Source: Clostridia bacterium
Lineage (GTDB): Bacteria; Bacillota; Clostridia; Oscillospirales; Acutalibacteraceae
Reading direction: 5' to 3'
Length of the DNA stretch: 64,000 nt
Assembly (NCBI GenBank): GCA_017623615.1
Contig: JAGAOT010000004.1
Coordinates: forward strand, 1-64,000
The position numbers and the translations under genes were made by a program. Under the pieces are notes generated by a model. That model was not told where the DNA came from and made no database searches. It was given only the letters and a program-made list of their open reading frames with translations. Positions 26,326 to 35,479 of the stretch are shown piece after piece (positions within the stretch are counted from its first letter, which is position 1; every line of letters begins with the position of its first letter).

Positions 26326-27525
26326 ATGAAAATTCTTATTGAGCTTTATGACCGCGAGCCGATATATAACTACCTTGCTGCCTCGGTTTTTGATTTTGAC
26401 AGAGTATATTTCGTCGGCGACTGCGCGGCAATAAACCCAAAAATTAAAAATAAAACCGAAAAATATGCCCGTATCATGGGTCTTTCGTGCGAATTTGTTT
26501 ACCGCAACGCAAAAAGCTGCGATTTCGGCGAAATCCGCGCCGAAATCAGCCGAATTATCGACAAAGAGCGCAAAAACGGAAACGCCTGTACGATAGATGT
26601 CACGGGCGGCAGGGACCTTGCGCTTGTTGCCTGCGGCACCTTGCTTGATAAAGCGGAAATAATATATTATGACCGCCAAATCGGCTCTTTCCGCTTTCTT
26701 TCAAGCGGTAAATCTCACAAGGTTAACCTCGGCATTCCCTGCACCGCGCTTATAACTGCGGCGGGCGGCACGGTTTATGAAACCACCCGAAGCATGAGCT
26801 TCACCGCCGATGAATGGGGCATAATCCGCCGCATTATCCGCATTTTCTTTGACCGCCGCGAAAATTGGACAAGCCTTGTCAAATATCTTCAGCGCGTTTC
26901 CAAAAAAGAGGGTCAGAAGATAGGCGACAGCCTTTTTGTTGATGCACCCCTTTCGGTAGCCGACGGCGGACGCAGATTTTCTTTTAACGAAGCAATTATG
27001 CGCGAGCTTGAAGAAATCGGTGCGATAAAATCGCTTGAGATAACCCAAAACCGAATTAAATTCAGATATATAAGCTCGGATTTTGCAACCATGCTTGTTA
27101 ACGAGGGCATTTGGCTTGAAATGAGCGTTTATCTGACGGCAAGGGATATGCCCGAATTTTTTGAGGCGCAGACGGGCGTTAAATTTGTTTGGCATGTGCC
27201 CGAAAAGGGCGAAAATATAAGCCGAATCCTTGCAAGCAGCGTTCCGCGCAACGAGGTTGATGCCGTGCTTTCAAAAGGCATTGCGCCCGTTTTTATATCG
27301 TGCAAAACGCGCGTGCCAACCAACGAGGATTTGAACGAGCTTTATGCGATAAAAGAAAATTTCGGCGGTGAGCTTGCATATGCCATAATGGCAACCACAA
27401 AATATGTGGGCAAGGAGTCGCCGACATATGAACGCGCAAAGGCAATGGGCATAGGCATGATTGACGAGCGCAATTTTGAAAAGGGAACGGTTGCCGAAAG
27501 GCTTCTGAGGCTCACGGGAGAATAA
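26326..27525 (+). CDS. orphan CARF-nuclease, Card1/DUF1887-like
   Basis: A 399-residue protein. The N-terminal part has a Rossmann-like pattern (KILIELYDREPIYNYL) and the ligand-loop signature IDVTGGRDLALVACG (Thr93-Gly94-Gly95), as in CARF domains that sense cyclic oligoadenylates. The middle is helical and winged-helix-like (about 160-250). The C-terminal part has a restriction-type nuclease core: NEVDAVL (Asp312) and FISCKT (Ser325-Cys326-Lys327). Characterised Card1 enzymes have Glu-x-Lys at this point; here Glu is replaced by Ser. No cas genes or CRISPR array occur in the window. The start ATG is 1 base after the lipoprotein stop, and a hemolysin III gene follows directly. A stress or defence nuclease role is inference. 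Confidence 0.75.
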   Translation: MKILIELYDREPIYNYLAASVFDFDRVYFVGDCAAINPKIKNKTEKYARIMGLSCEFVYRNAKSCDFGEIRAEISRIIDKERKNGNACTIDVTGGRDLALVACGTLLDKAEIIYYDRQIGSFRFLSSGKSHKVNLGIPCTALITAAGGTVYETTRSMSFTADEWGIIRRIIRIFFDRRENWTSLVKYLQRVSKKEGQKIGDSLFVDAPLSVADGGRRFSFNEAIMRELEEIGAIKSLEITQNRIKFRYISSDFATMLVNEGIWLEMSVYLTARDMPEFFEAQTGVKFVWHVPEKGENISRILASSVPRNEVDAVLSKGIAPVFISCKTRVPTNEDLNELYAIKENFGGELAYAIMATTKYVGKESPTYERAKAMGIGMIDERNFEKGTVAERLLRLTGE

Positions 27526-27526
27526 A

Positions 27527-28183
27527 ATGCTGTCTAAAGACGTAGGACTTATAGAATATTCAAAAAAGGTTGATTTCCTCAACAGCCTGACCCATGCGGC
27601 GGGCGCGGTTTTGTCCGTTGCGGCAGCCGTTGCCATGCTCATAAGAGCGCATGACCTGCGCCACCTGCTTTCCGCGGTTATCTACGGAGTGTCGCTTGTT
27701 GCGGTTTTTACCGTTTCGGCTGTTTATCACGGGCTTAAAAGCGGAGAAAAAAAGCGCATTGCGCGGCTTGTTGACCACTCCACCGTGCCCGTTTTAATCG
27801 CAGGCACGGCAACCCCCTGCGCGCTTATAACTCTCTATGAAATAAGCTCCGCCCACAGCCTTCTTGTTTTGTTTCTGGGGTGGTTTTGCACGCTTTTCGG
27901 CATTTTTTCAAAAATATTTTTCTTTAAAAGGGCAAGAAAGGTTACGGTTGCGGTTTATATCGTTTCCTGCATTGCAATGATTGCAAGTGTTGTGCCGATA
28001 GTCGGGCAAATCAATCCCGATGCCTTCGGCGGCATTCTTTTGGGCAACGCGGTTTATCTTATCGGCGCCCTCTTTTGCGGGCTGGGCATAAAAAAAGAGG
28101 CAATGCACGTTGTTTTTCACGTTTTCGTGCTTGCCGCTGCCGCAATTCATTTTTATGTAATTTATGTTTATATGTTCGCATAA
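27527..28183 (+). CDS. hemolysin III / PAQR-family membrane protein
   Basis: A 218-residue protein with seven predicted membrane helices. It has the family histidines in SLTHAAGAV near the start, SAVYHGLKS after helix 3 and HVVFHVFVLAAA near the end, which bind a metal in the PAQR fold. The name hemolysin III is historical; many members are thought to act on lipids. It starts 1 base after the CARF-nuclease stop and closes the operon before the terminator at 28198. Confidence 0.9.
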   Translation: MLSKDVGLIEYSKKVDFLNSLTHAAGAVLSVAAAVAMLIRAHDLRHLLSAVIYGVSLVAVFTVSAVYHGLKSGEKKRIARLVDHSTVPVLIAGTATPCALITLYEISSAHSLLVLFLGWFCTLFGIFSKIFFFKRARKVTVAVYIVSCIAMIASVVPIVGQINPDAFGGILLGNAVYLIGALFCGLGIKKEAMHVVFHVFVLAAAAIHFYVIYVYMFA

Positions 28184-28197
28184 AACAGCCCCGCATT

Positions 28198-28222
28198 CCG
28201 CCCCTCACAAGGGCGGTTTTTT
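28198..28222 (+). terminator. intrinsic terminator after hemolysin III
   Basis: CCGCCC (28198-28203), 7-base loop, GGGCGG (28211-28216), then TTTTTT. Confidence 0.85.
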
Positions 28223-28266
28223 GTCCCAACTTGGTTTGCAATTTAAACTGACAACTTTATCGACAG

Positions 28267-28295
28267 TAAAAAAGGGGCTGCATTAGCAGCCCCTT
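28267..28295 (-). terminator. intrinsic terminator of the rnf operon
   Basis: On the minus strand AAGGGGCTGC pairs with GCAGCCCCTT around TAAT, followed by a T-run (the A-run at 28268-28273). It lies 90 bases after the rnfB stop. Confidence 0.88.
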
Positions 28296-28383
28296 AAATA
28301 TTTGCAAAGTTATAAATGCCGTTAAAGAATTTGTAACACATGTTTCTTTCACAATAGAGCTTTAACAGCAAGGCGAATAAAAC

Positions 28384-29193
28384 TTATTTTGTAACCAAGC
28401 TTATAACATCTATTGCGCCGACGGGGCAAACCTCATGGCATGCGCCGCAGCCCGTGCATTTTTCATAGTCAACCTTTGCGCAGAAGCGGTCAATCGTTAC
28501 GGCGCCCGCTTCGCAAGCCTTAACGCACTTCATGCAGCCGATACAGCCCGCCGTGCATTCCTTGCGGGTAACCGCGCCCTTGTCGTGGTTTTTGCAAAGC
28601 ACAGCCGCCTTTGTTTCTTCAAGCGGCATCATTTCAATAAGACCCTTGGGGCAGGTCTTAACGCACATTTTGCATGCCTTGCACATGTAGGGGTTTATTC
28701 TCGCAATGCCGTCGCAAATGCTTATTGCGTCATACTGACAGGCTTCAACGCAGTCGCCGAAGCCGACACAGCCGTAGATGCATTCCTTGGGACCGCCGAA
28801 AATCTGCGAAGCCATTCGGCAGCTTTGAACGCCCTGATATTCGAGCTTTGTTGCCGCGTTGATGTTGTGACCCTGGCAAAGCACAACAGCCGCCATGGGC
28901 TTAATCTCGCCCGCGGCAAGACCCGTTATTTCGCCGATAGCCTTGGCAACGTCGTTGCCGCCGGGGGCGCAAAGCGCGGTGTCTGTTGTTTCTCCTTTTG
29001 AAAGGGCGGCGGCATAGCCGTCACAGCCCGAAAAGCCGCATGCGCCGCAGTTGGCACCGGGCAGACATTCTCTTATCTGCTCCGCCTTTTCGTCAACGGG
29101 CACGGCGAAAACCTTGGATGCGATTGAAAGACCGAGACCCGCGATAAGACCGATAACGGCAACTATTACAACTGCAATCAAAATCGATTCCAT
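28384..29193 (-). CDS. rnfB: RnfB, Fe-S subunit of the Rnf complex
   Basis: A 269-residue electron-carrier subunit of the ferredoxin:NAD oxidoreductase. An N-terminal membrane anchor is followed by the four-Cys cluster CLPGANCGACGFSGC. Two or more 4Fe-4S ferredoxin-type motifs follow (MCKACKMCVKTCP, GCIGCMKCVKAC, KCTGCGACHEVCP). It is the last gene of rnfCDGEAB; rnfA ends 14 bases upstream. Confidence 0.95.
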   Translation of the reverse strand: MESILIAVVIVAVIGLIAGLGLSIASKVFAVPVDEKAEQIRECLPGANCGACGFSGCDGYAAALSKGETTDTALCAPGGNDVAKAIGEITGLAAGEIKPMAAVVLCQGHNINAATKLEYQGVQSCRMASQIFGGPKECIYGCVGFGDCVEACQYDAISICDGIARINPYMCKACKMCVKTCPKGLIEMMPLEETKAAVLCKNHDKGAVTRKECTAGCIGCMKCVKACEAGAVTIDRFCAKVDYEKCTGCGACHEVCPVGAIDVISLVTK

Positions 29194-29207
29194 ATTCCGT
29201 TACCTCC

Positions 29208-29798
29208 TTAACCGAAAATGCCGTCAACAAGGCCGGTGAAGCCCATGAACGAAAGCGAAACGATTGATGCCGCAATCAAAACGATGGGCAGACCCTGCAG
29301 GAATTTGGGGATATCCGCGCCTTCAAGCCTGCTGCGAACGCCCGAGAAAATAACCATTGCCAGCATAAAGCCGATGCCCGCGCCAACGCTGTTGAGCATG
29401 GACTGCGCAAAGTTATATTCCTTTGTGATGTTGAGAAGAACAACGCCGAGAACAGCGCAGTTTGTTGTGATAAGCGGCAGATAAATGCCGAGCGCATTGT
29501 AAAGCGGCGGCATAAACTTTTTGAGGACAAGCTCAACAAGCTGAACGAGAGCCGCAATAACAAGAATGAAAACGATGGTCTGAAGATAATCAAGACCGTT
29601 TGCAACAAGCAGATACTTGTTGATGGGATAGGTTACTGCCGTTGCGAGAGCCATAACAAAGATAACCGCTGCGGACATGCCGACTGCTGTGTTAAGCTTC
29701 TTTGAAACGCCGAGGAACGGGCAGATGCCGAGAAATTTGCAAAGAACAAAGTTTTCGGTAAGAATTGCCGTAAGGAGAATTGACATAGCTATTTTCAT
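29208..29798 (-). CDS. rnfA: RnfA, membrane subunit of the Rnf complex
   Basis: A 196-residue membrane protein with six helices and the conserved TENFVLCKFLGICPFLGVSK near the N-terminus and LPLITTNCAVLG in the middle; these Cys residues hold the membrane-embedded Fe-S site shared with RnfE. AGGAGG before the ATG at 29798 sets the start, although the frame is open to 29834. Its start overlaps the rnfE stop by 4 bases. Confidence 0.95.
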   Translation of the reverse strand: MKIAMSILLTAILTENFVLCKFLGICPFLGVSKKLNTAVGMSAAVIFVMALATAVTYPINKYLLVANGLDYLQTIVFILVIAALVQLVELVLKKFMPPLYNALGIYLPLITTNCAVLGVVLLNITKEYNFAQSMLNSVGAGIGFMLAMVIFSGVRSRLEGADIPKFLQGLPIVLIAASIVSLSFMGFTGLVDGIFG

Positions 29799-30574
29799 AC
29801 TGTTGCCTCCTCCTTCTTTTCTTCTGATTTGCATTCCTTGCCTTCTGCAAGAAGTGCGCAGTTTTTAGCCATCGGGCATGCCTGGCAGCCGCCCAGACCC
29901 GCTCTGGGCTTGCCCTTCTTTTCAGCCAGCTTGTTGGCGCATGCCATGAGCAAGCCGAAGGTGAGGAAGCCGCCGGGTGCAAGAATAAATACGGTCATCG
30001 GTGTGAGATACTCTGTCCAGGGAAGTGTAAATCCGTTAAATCCGTTCAGAACATTGTCACCGAAGAGCACGAGAAGATTCTGTGCGCCTGCAAGGAAGGT
30101 GCCCGCGCCGAGAACTTCTCTGACAGAAGCCATAAGGCAAAGAGCGATTGTGAAGCCAACGCCCATGCCGAGCCCGTCAACCGCCGAAGCGATAACGGAG
30201 TTTTTGCCTGCAAAGGCTTCCGCTCTGCCGAGAATGATGCAGTTAACAACGATGAGGGGCAGGAAAACGCCAAGTGCCTCGTCAAGCGCGGGAACAAATG
30301 CCTTAACTATCATTTGAACTATAGTAACGAAAGATGCGATAACAACGATGTATGCGGGGATGCGCACCTTTGAGGGGATAACCTTTCTCAAAAGGGAAAT
30401 AACGATGTTGGAGCAAACGAGAACTATCATTGCGGAAATGCCCATGCCCAGCGCATTAACAACGCTTGTTGTTGTTGCAAGGGTGGGGCAGGTGCCGAGA
30501 ACAAGACGGAAAACGGGGTTTTCGGCAATAAGACCTTTGGTAAATTCTTTACCGAGCGATTTCTTTTCAGCCAA
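29795..30574 (-). CDS. rnfE: RnfE, membrane subunit of the Rnf complex
   Basis: A 259-residue membrane subunit homologous to RnfA, with VLGTCPTLATTTS and LPLIVVNCIILGRAEAFA. It has an extra C-terminal tail with CQACPMAKNCALL and an acidic/lysine end, which adds four Cys not usual in short RnfE proteins. The start is either TTG at 30574 (five bases after GGAGGTGA) or GTG at 30583 inside that site; TTG is preferred. It overlaps the rnfG stop. Confidence 0.93.
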   Translation of the reverse strand: MAEKKSLGKEFTKGLIAENPVFRLVLGTCPTLATTTSVVNALGMGISAMIVLVCSNIVISLLRKVIPSKVRIPAYIVVIASFVTIVQMIVKAFVPALDEALGVFLPLIVVNCIILGRAEAFAGKNSVIASAVDGLGMGVGFTIALCLMASVREVLGAGTFLAGAQNLLVLFGDNVLNGFNGFTLPWTEYLTPMTVFILAPGGFLTFGLLMACANKLAEKKGKPRAGLGGCQACPMAKNCALLAEGKECKSEEKKEEATV

Positions 30575-31121
30575 TGTTCTCACCTCCCGCTGCTTCTATT
30601 GCGGCATTAACCGCGTTAACTACTGCTCTTGAGGTGACTGTTGCACCCGTAAGAGCGTCTATTGAATTATCTCCCGCTTTGTCCTTTGAAACGGTGATGC
30701 CGTTAATAAGACCCACAAACTGTGAGCGGAAGCTGTCGGTTGTTGCGTTTGCGCCGAGACCCGCGGTTTCGGCATGTGAAAGAATGTTAACGCCCGTAAC
30801 CTTGCCGTTTGCATCAACACCCGTCATAACGGAAATGTCGCCGCCGTAGCCCTTTGCAACGTTAACAACAACGTGGCCGATTTCGCTGCCCGCTTCGTCA
30901 AGAGCGGCAACAACGCTTGTGCCGTCCTCAAGAATAACCGCTTCGCCGAAGCTTGCCGCATCTGCAAAAACAACCTGCCTTGATTTCATTTCTTTTTCTG
31001 CCGCAAGGTCAGCGATAATCGGAGCGGTAACGGAATTGGTCAGCCCGAGAAGAAAGGTTGCAACAAGGCAGATAACAAAAAGGGTGACTGTGGGAACAAG
31101 ATATTCCTTTAAGCTTTTCAT
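30567..31121 (-). CDS. rnfG: RnfG, covalent FMN subunit of the Rnf complex
   Basis: A 184-residue protein with one N-terminal membrane helix and an FMN-binding domain outside. The flavinylation motif DALTGATVTS places the FMN-bearing Thr at about residue 161. GGDISVMTGVDANGKV and SHAETAGLGA are typical. ApbE, encoded upstream in the same region, is the expected flavin transferase. Its start overlaps the rnfD stop by 4 bases. Confidence 0.95.
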   Translation of the reverse strand: MKSLKEYLVPTVTLFVICLVATFLLGLTNSVTAPIIADLAAEKEMKSRQVVFADAASFGEAVILEDGTSVVAALDEAGSEIGHVVVNVAKGYGGDISVMTGVDANGKVTGVNILSHAETAGLGANATTDSFRSQFVGLINGITVSKDKAGDNSIDALTGATVTSRAVVNAVNAAIEAAGGENIG

Positions 31122-32104
31122 TTAGCCTCGGCCTCCTTTCCCTTTGACTTCTTTTCCTTAACCGTGCCGAAGGGCTTGGGAGCCATAATTGTTTCGATAT
31201 GAGGAACAAGAAGATTCATGATAAGGATTGCAAAGGATACGCCTTCGGGGAGCGAAGCGAAAAGCCTGATAACGCAGGTCAGAAGTCCGCAGCCGATGCC
31301 GAAAACAATCTTTGCATTGGATTTGATGGGGCTTGTTGAATAGTCGGTTGCCATAAAGAATGCGCCGAGAAGCAAGCCGCCGCCCATGAGCTGATATGCA
31401 AGGAACTCAAGGTCAAACTTGCCTGCGATGAGCATGATAACAGCAACCGTGCCGATATAAGCAAGGGGAATTTTTGCGGAAATAACCTTTCTTGCGATAA
31501 GGTAAATGCCGCCGATGATGAGCGCAAGCGAGCATGTTTCACCGATGCAGCCGCCTCTGACACCCAGAAGCATGTCAACGAGCGAGGGCAGAGCCTCTGT
31601 TGATTCGCCGCCGATGATTGCAAGCGGGGTTGCGGTTGAAACGGCATCCGTTTTCCATGAAAGCGGAGCGGTCCAATTACCCATCGCCTGACCGAACGAG
31701 ATAAGCAGGAAAATTCTTGCGGCTATTGCGGGGTTTGCAAAGTTCTGACCGATGCCGCCGAACATCTGCTTAACAACAACTATCGCAAAAAAGCTGCCGA
31801 CTGCCGCCATCCACAGAGGGATGCTCACGGGCAGGTTGAATGCAAGGATAAGACCCGTCACAACCGCGCTCAAATCGCCGAGAGTGTTGTGGCGCTTCAT
31901 AACTTTTCTTGAAACAAATTCCGAAAGCACGGCTGTTATAACCGTTGTTGCGGTTACCGCGATAACTCTCGGGCCGAAAATTGCTATCGCCGCACCGAAA
32001 GCGGGCATGAGAGCAATTATAACATCAAGCATAATTCTTGTTGTCGTGTCCTTTGTGCGCAAATGGGGCGATGCGCTGACAACAAGCTTTTTTCCGTCAA
32101 CCAT
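31118..32104 (-). CDS. rnfD: RnfD, membrane FMN subunit of the Rnf complex
   Basis: A 328-residue protein with about nine membrane helices. The second flavinylation site is SVETA-type, visible as DAVSTATPLAI. GGIGQNFANPAIAAR and FMATDYSTSPI are conserved marks. It starts on the last base of the rnfC stop codon. Confidence 0.95.
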   Translation of the reverse strand: MVDGKKLVVSASPHLRTKDTTTRIMLDVIIALMPAFGAAIAIFGPRVIAVTATTVITAVLSEFVSRKVMKRHNTLGDLSAVVTGLILAFNLPVSIPLWMAAVGSFFAIVVVKQMFGGIGQNFANPAIAARIFLLISFGQAMGNWTAPLSWKTDAVSTATPLAIIGGESTEALPSLVDMLLGVRGGCIGETCSLALIIGGIYLIARKVISAKIPLAYIGTVAVIMLIAGKFDLEFLAYQLMGGGLLLGAFFMATDYSTSPIKSNAKIVFGIGCGLLTCVIRLFASLPEGVSFAILIMNLLVPHIETIMAPKPFGTVKEKKSKGKEAEAK

Positions 32105-33450
32105 TATTTATTGCCCTCCTCTCTCAAAATTGCCTTTGCAAGGCGCATGTACTGAACAAGGGGCTTGCCTGCGGGGCATGCAAACGCGCAGCTTCCGCAC
32201 TCCATGCAAACCGTGATACCGAGCTGCTTAAGGGCTGCGGGGTCTTTTGCCTTTGCTGCTTTAACAATATTTGTGGGCATAAGGCTCATCGGGCAGGCGA
32301 TTGCGCATCTGCCGCAGCGGATGCAGTCCTTTTCGGGCTTGAGCACGGCGTCATCCTTTGAGAAGGCAAGAATTGCGTTGTTTTGCTTGAGAACGGGCAA
32401 ATCCGTGCCGACTATGGCAAGACCCATCATCGGTCCGCCCGTTAAGATTTTGCAGGGCTCTGCCTTGAATCCGCCGCAGAAATCGATGATATCGCCTATG
32501 TTTGTTCCCACGGGAACTCTGACATTTTTCGGGCTTGCGATTGCCGAGCCGTCAACCGTCAGCGAGCGGCTGACAAGGGGCTTGCCCGTTTTAAGATAGC
32601 GCGCAATAAATGCAACAGAGGCAACGTTCATAACAACGCAGCCGACGTCGGCGGGCAGCTTGCCGGGCGGCACTCTTCTGCCGGTTGCGGACTGCACCAT
32701 CATTTTTTCCGCGCCCTGGGGATATTTGGATTCAAGAACCATAAGCTTGACCTCGTCATCAACGTCGTCCTTATGGTCTGCGATGTTTTTGAGCACCTTG
32801 AAAGCCTCGGGCTTGTTATCCTCCGCGGCAATAACAACCTTTTTAAAACCGAGAATATCCTTAAGAGTATAGACGCTTGAAAGAATATCCCATGAATTTT
32901 CCATGCATTCGCGGTAGTCAACCGTTATGTAGGGCTCGCACTCCGCGGCGTTGATAACAAGGGTGTCAATGTTTTTATCGGCGGGGAAGTTGAGCTTGAT
33001 GTGGGTCGGGAAGCCCGCGCCGCCAAGACCGACAAGACCCGAAGCCCTGACCGCCTTAATGAAATCCTCGCGTGTTTCAACATGAGGGGGCTCAATGCCG
33101 TCCCAAAGCCTCATTTCGCCGTCAGATTCAATCGTAACCGCCTTTGACATAACGCCGTTGGGCAGTTTAACGTCGCCGACAGCCGTTACCGTGCCCGAAA
33201 CGGAAGCGTGAATGGGCGCGCTGACGAATTTATCCGTGTCACCGATAAGCTGACCTACAGCAACCTCGTCGCCAACCTTAACAAGCGGCTCGCACGGCGC
33301 ACCGATATGCTGCTGCATGGGGATTACTACTTTTGACGGGGTCGGGATTCTCACAACCTCCGATTCGGCTGTGTTTTTGTGGTGGTCAACCTTAACACCG
33401 CCGCGGACCTTTTTGACGGCTCTCAATGCGCCGTCAACCTTATGGGTCAT
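32104..33450 (-). CDS. rnfC: RnfC, NADH-side subunit of the Rnf complex
   Basis: A 448-residue soluble subunit that binds NADH and FMN. The GLGGAGFPTHIKL nucleotide loop and the NAAECEPYI motif are present. Two 4Fe-4S motifs close the protein (CIRCGRCAIACPM and CMECGSCAFACPAG). It is the first gene of the rnf set. The Rnf complex couples ferredoxin oxidation by NAD to export of Na+ or H+. Confidence 0.96.
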   Translation of the reverse strand: MTHKVDGALRAVKKVRGGVKVDHHKNTAESEVVRIPTPSKVVIPMQQHIGAPCEPLVKVGDEVAVGQLIGDTDKFVSAPIHASVSGTVTAVGDVKLPNGVMSKAVTIESDGEMRLWDGIEPPHVETREDFIKAVRASGLVGLGGAGFPTHIKLNFPADKNIDTLVINAAECEPYITVDYRECMENSWDILSSVYTLKDILGFKKVVIAAEDNKPEAFKVLKNIADHKDDVDDEVKLMVLESKYPQGAEKMMVQSATGRRVPPGKLPADVGCVVMNVASVAFIARYLKTGKPLVSRSLTVDGSAIASPKNVRVPVGTNIGDIIDFCGGFKAEPCKILTGGPMMGLAIVGTDLPVLKQNNAILAFSKDDAVLKPEKDCIRCGRCAIACPMSLMPTNIVKAAKAKDPAALKQLGITVCMECGSCAFACPAGKPLVQYMRLAKAILREEGNK

Positions 33451-33472
33451 AATCTTGTCCTCCTTGTGTTTA

Positions 33473-33994
33473 TTATAAATGAAAGTGATTAGTTACTTTT
33501 TGAAGCGCGGGCATAACCGCTCTGAAGATAATGCCCGTCACCGCGCCCGTTGCTATGCCGAAAACCGCAAGAGCGGGGGCGTAATATGCTATGCTTGCCG
33601 TGCCCGTTATAAAAATCGCCGCAAAAAGCTGACCGATGTTGTGGCACAGCGCGCTTAAAACGGAAATTCCGATAAGCCCGAAAATTTTGTTTGCATGCCG
33701 CAAAAGAAGATACATCGCGAGCGCGGAAAAAACTCCGCCCGAAAGGCTCATGATTCCCGCCGTAAAGCCTCTTGTTACAAAGGCAAAGCAGCCCTTGACC
33801 GCGGCAATCGCCAAAGCCGACGGCAAGCCGATGCTGCCCGCGGCAAACATTGTTATTATATTTGAAAAACCCGGTTTTGCACCAGGCGGCAAAAACGGCA
33901 TTGGCGGCAAAAGGCTTTCAAGAAAACCGAGAGCGAGTGCCAATGCGCAAAGTATCGCCGAGAGGGATAACTTATAAGTGGTATTCTTTTTCAT
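33473..33994 (-). CDS. Gx transporter family membrane protein
   Basis: A 173-residue membrane protein with five or six helices (ILCALALALGFLESLLP, GFSNIITMFA, KGCFAFVTRGFTAGIMS). It matches the Gx transporter/heptaprenyl-synthase component I family, often found with rnf and apbE. The frame is open to 34018, but the ATG at 33994 lies 1 base after the stop of the NusG-II gene, which suggests translational coupling; no strong ribosome binding site precedes it. The substrate is unknown. Confidence 0.82.
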   Translation of the reverse strand: MKKNTTYKLSLSAILCALALALGFLESLLPPMPFLPPGAKPGFSNIITMFAAGSIGLPSALAIAAVKGCFAFVTRGFTAGIMSLSGGVFSALAMYLLLRHANKIFGLIGISVLSALCHNIGQLFAAIFITGTASIAYYAPALAVFGIATGAVTGIIFRAVMPALQKVTNHFHL

Positions 33995-33995
33995 A

Positions 33996-34355
33996 TCAAT
34001 AAACAACCGCATCCACATCGCTGCCCGTAACGGTTATTGCCGTTTTCGCGGGCAGGCACACCGCCGTGTCGCCGTGCTTGCTTAGTCTGCCCGATGCGAT
34101 GCAGAGCTTGTCCTCACAGTCTGCTTTTTCAAACCAAATTTCGCCGTTTTCCGCAGCAACGGTAACGCCCAAAACAGGCTCGATTATTATTTTTTCGCCG
34201 ACAGACTGCAAATCCACCGTTTCAACAACCTCGCCGTCAACGGTTATAACCGCCTGCGGAGCTTCGCTTTTGGAATTGCTCCAAAGCATGAAGCACGCCG
34301 CCGCGATAAGAATAACGGCAATTAGCGCAATGTCGCCTTTTCTGATTATTTTCAT
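33996..34355 (-). CDS. NusG domain II-containing protein
   Basis: A 119-residue protein with one N-terminal membrane helix and an outside NusG-II beta-barrel (VEKADCEDKLC-like EKADCEDKLCIASG, then LSKHGDTAVCLP). This small protein is a regular partner of apbE and rnf in Clostridia, but its job is not known. It overlaps the apbE stop by 4 bases. Confidence 0.88.
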   Translation of the reverse strand: MKIIRKGDIALIAVILIAAACFMLWSNSKSEAPQAVITVDGEVVETVDLQSVGEKIIIEPVLGVTVAAENGEIWFEKADCEDKLCIASGRLSKHGDTAVCLPAKTAITVTGSDVDAVVY

Positions 34356-35350
34356 ATCAAAGTATATGCTCCGTCGGTAATTTCAATGATGTCCTTTGAG
34401 CCGTTTTCAACAAACACCTCGTTGTTTTCGGTTATGAATATCGCCGTGCAGCCGTATTCCTTTGCAAGCGCCGCGCCCTTTTCGTGACCCAGAACAAAGC
34501 AAGCCGTTGAAAGAGCATCGCTCATAATTCCGCTTTCGGAAATTATTGTTACACTCAAAAGCCCGCTTTTTGCGGGGCAGCCCGTTTCGGGGTCAAGGAT
34601 ATGGTGATATTTTTCGCCGTTTTCTTCAAACTGCTGTTCATAGCTGCCCGATGTTGAAACACAGCCCGCGGGGATGTGAAGCTTTGCAATGTAGCTGCCG
34701 GCGTTTCCGCTCGGATTTCTTATGCCCACGGTGAATTGCTTTTCGCCCATGAGCAAAACGCTGCCACCAACGCTGACAACCGCTTCTTTTATGCTTTTTT
34801 CGGCAAAAGCTTCTCTAATCTCGTCAAGAGCAATGCCCTTGCCCGCCGCACCGAAATCAATAACCGCGGCTTTGTCGGCATAGGTTAAAGTGTTTTCGGC
34901 AAGTGCAAGCTTTTTATATCCGCTGTGTGAAAGCGCATCGGAAAGAGCCGCACTGTCGGGGATTGACGGATTGCCGCCGAAATTCCAAAGGTCGCTGACA
35001 GCACCGAGGGTGAAATCGAATGCGCCGCCGCTTTTTTCGCATACATCAAGCAAAACGGAAACATAGCCGCGCATTTTTTTGCCGAGCGCACCGCCGCCGT
35101 TTTTATTCAGCAGAAAAACCTCGGAATTTTCCGCCGTGCGGGAAAGAATATCCGTATCAAGGCTTTGGGTAATTTCTTCCGCAAGTGCCGCGCATTCCTC
35201 GGAATCCGCGCCCGTTATCTTGGCGGAAGCATAGGTGTTCATCGCGAAAAAATCCGCCGTTGCTTCTTTGTTTATGATGCCGTCATAAGCAAGAAGCGCG
35301 GCAAGCACCGCCGCCAAAACAGCAACCGCCGCAACAGCAGCTTTTTTCAT
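34352..35350 (-). CDS. apbE: ApbE, FAD:protein FMN transferase
   Basis: A 332-residue protein with a signal peptide (MKKAAVAAVAVLAAVLAALL). ApbE marks are FFAMNTYASAKITG, GAFDFTLGAVSDLWNFGG, IDFGAAGKGIALDEI, SVGGSVLLMG, HHILDPETGCPAK and the metal-binding SDALSTACFVLG. It attaches FMN to Thr of RnfG and RnfD outside the membrane. The frame continues upstream to 35398, but the signal peptide begins at 35350. First gene of the minus-strand apbE-nusGII-Gx-rnf unit. Confidence 0.94.
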   Translation of the reverse strand: MKKAAVAAVAVLAAVLAALLAYDGIINKEATADFFAMNTYASAKITGADSEECAALAEEITQSLDTDILSRTAENSEVFLLNKNGGGALGKKMRGYVSVLLDVCEKSGGAFDFTLGAVSDLWNFGGNPSIPDSAALSDALSHSGYKKLALAENTLTYADKAAVIDFGAAGKGIALDEIREAFAEKSIKEAVVSVGGSVLLMGEKQFTVGIRNPSGNAGSYIAKLHIPAGCVSTSGSYEQQFEENGEKYHHILDPETGCPAKSGLLSVTIISESGIMSDALSTACFVLGHEKGAALAKEYGCTAIFITENNEVFVENGSKDIIEITDGAYTLI

Positions 35351-35479
35351 CAACCGACACCCACCCATTTTAATATTCTTTATTTTTATATAATACACCT
35401 ATTTTTGAAACATTTCAACAATTATTGTTACATTTTTAACGATTTATATTTGAAAATTGCGCAAAATATGGTAAAATTA

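Noticed and set aside
28435..29001. Antisense frame of 188 codons opposite rnfB
   Set aside because: Shadow frame over a Cys/Gly-rich gene with intact Fe-S motifs on the other strand.
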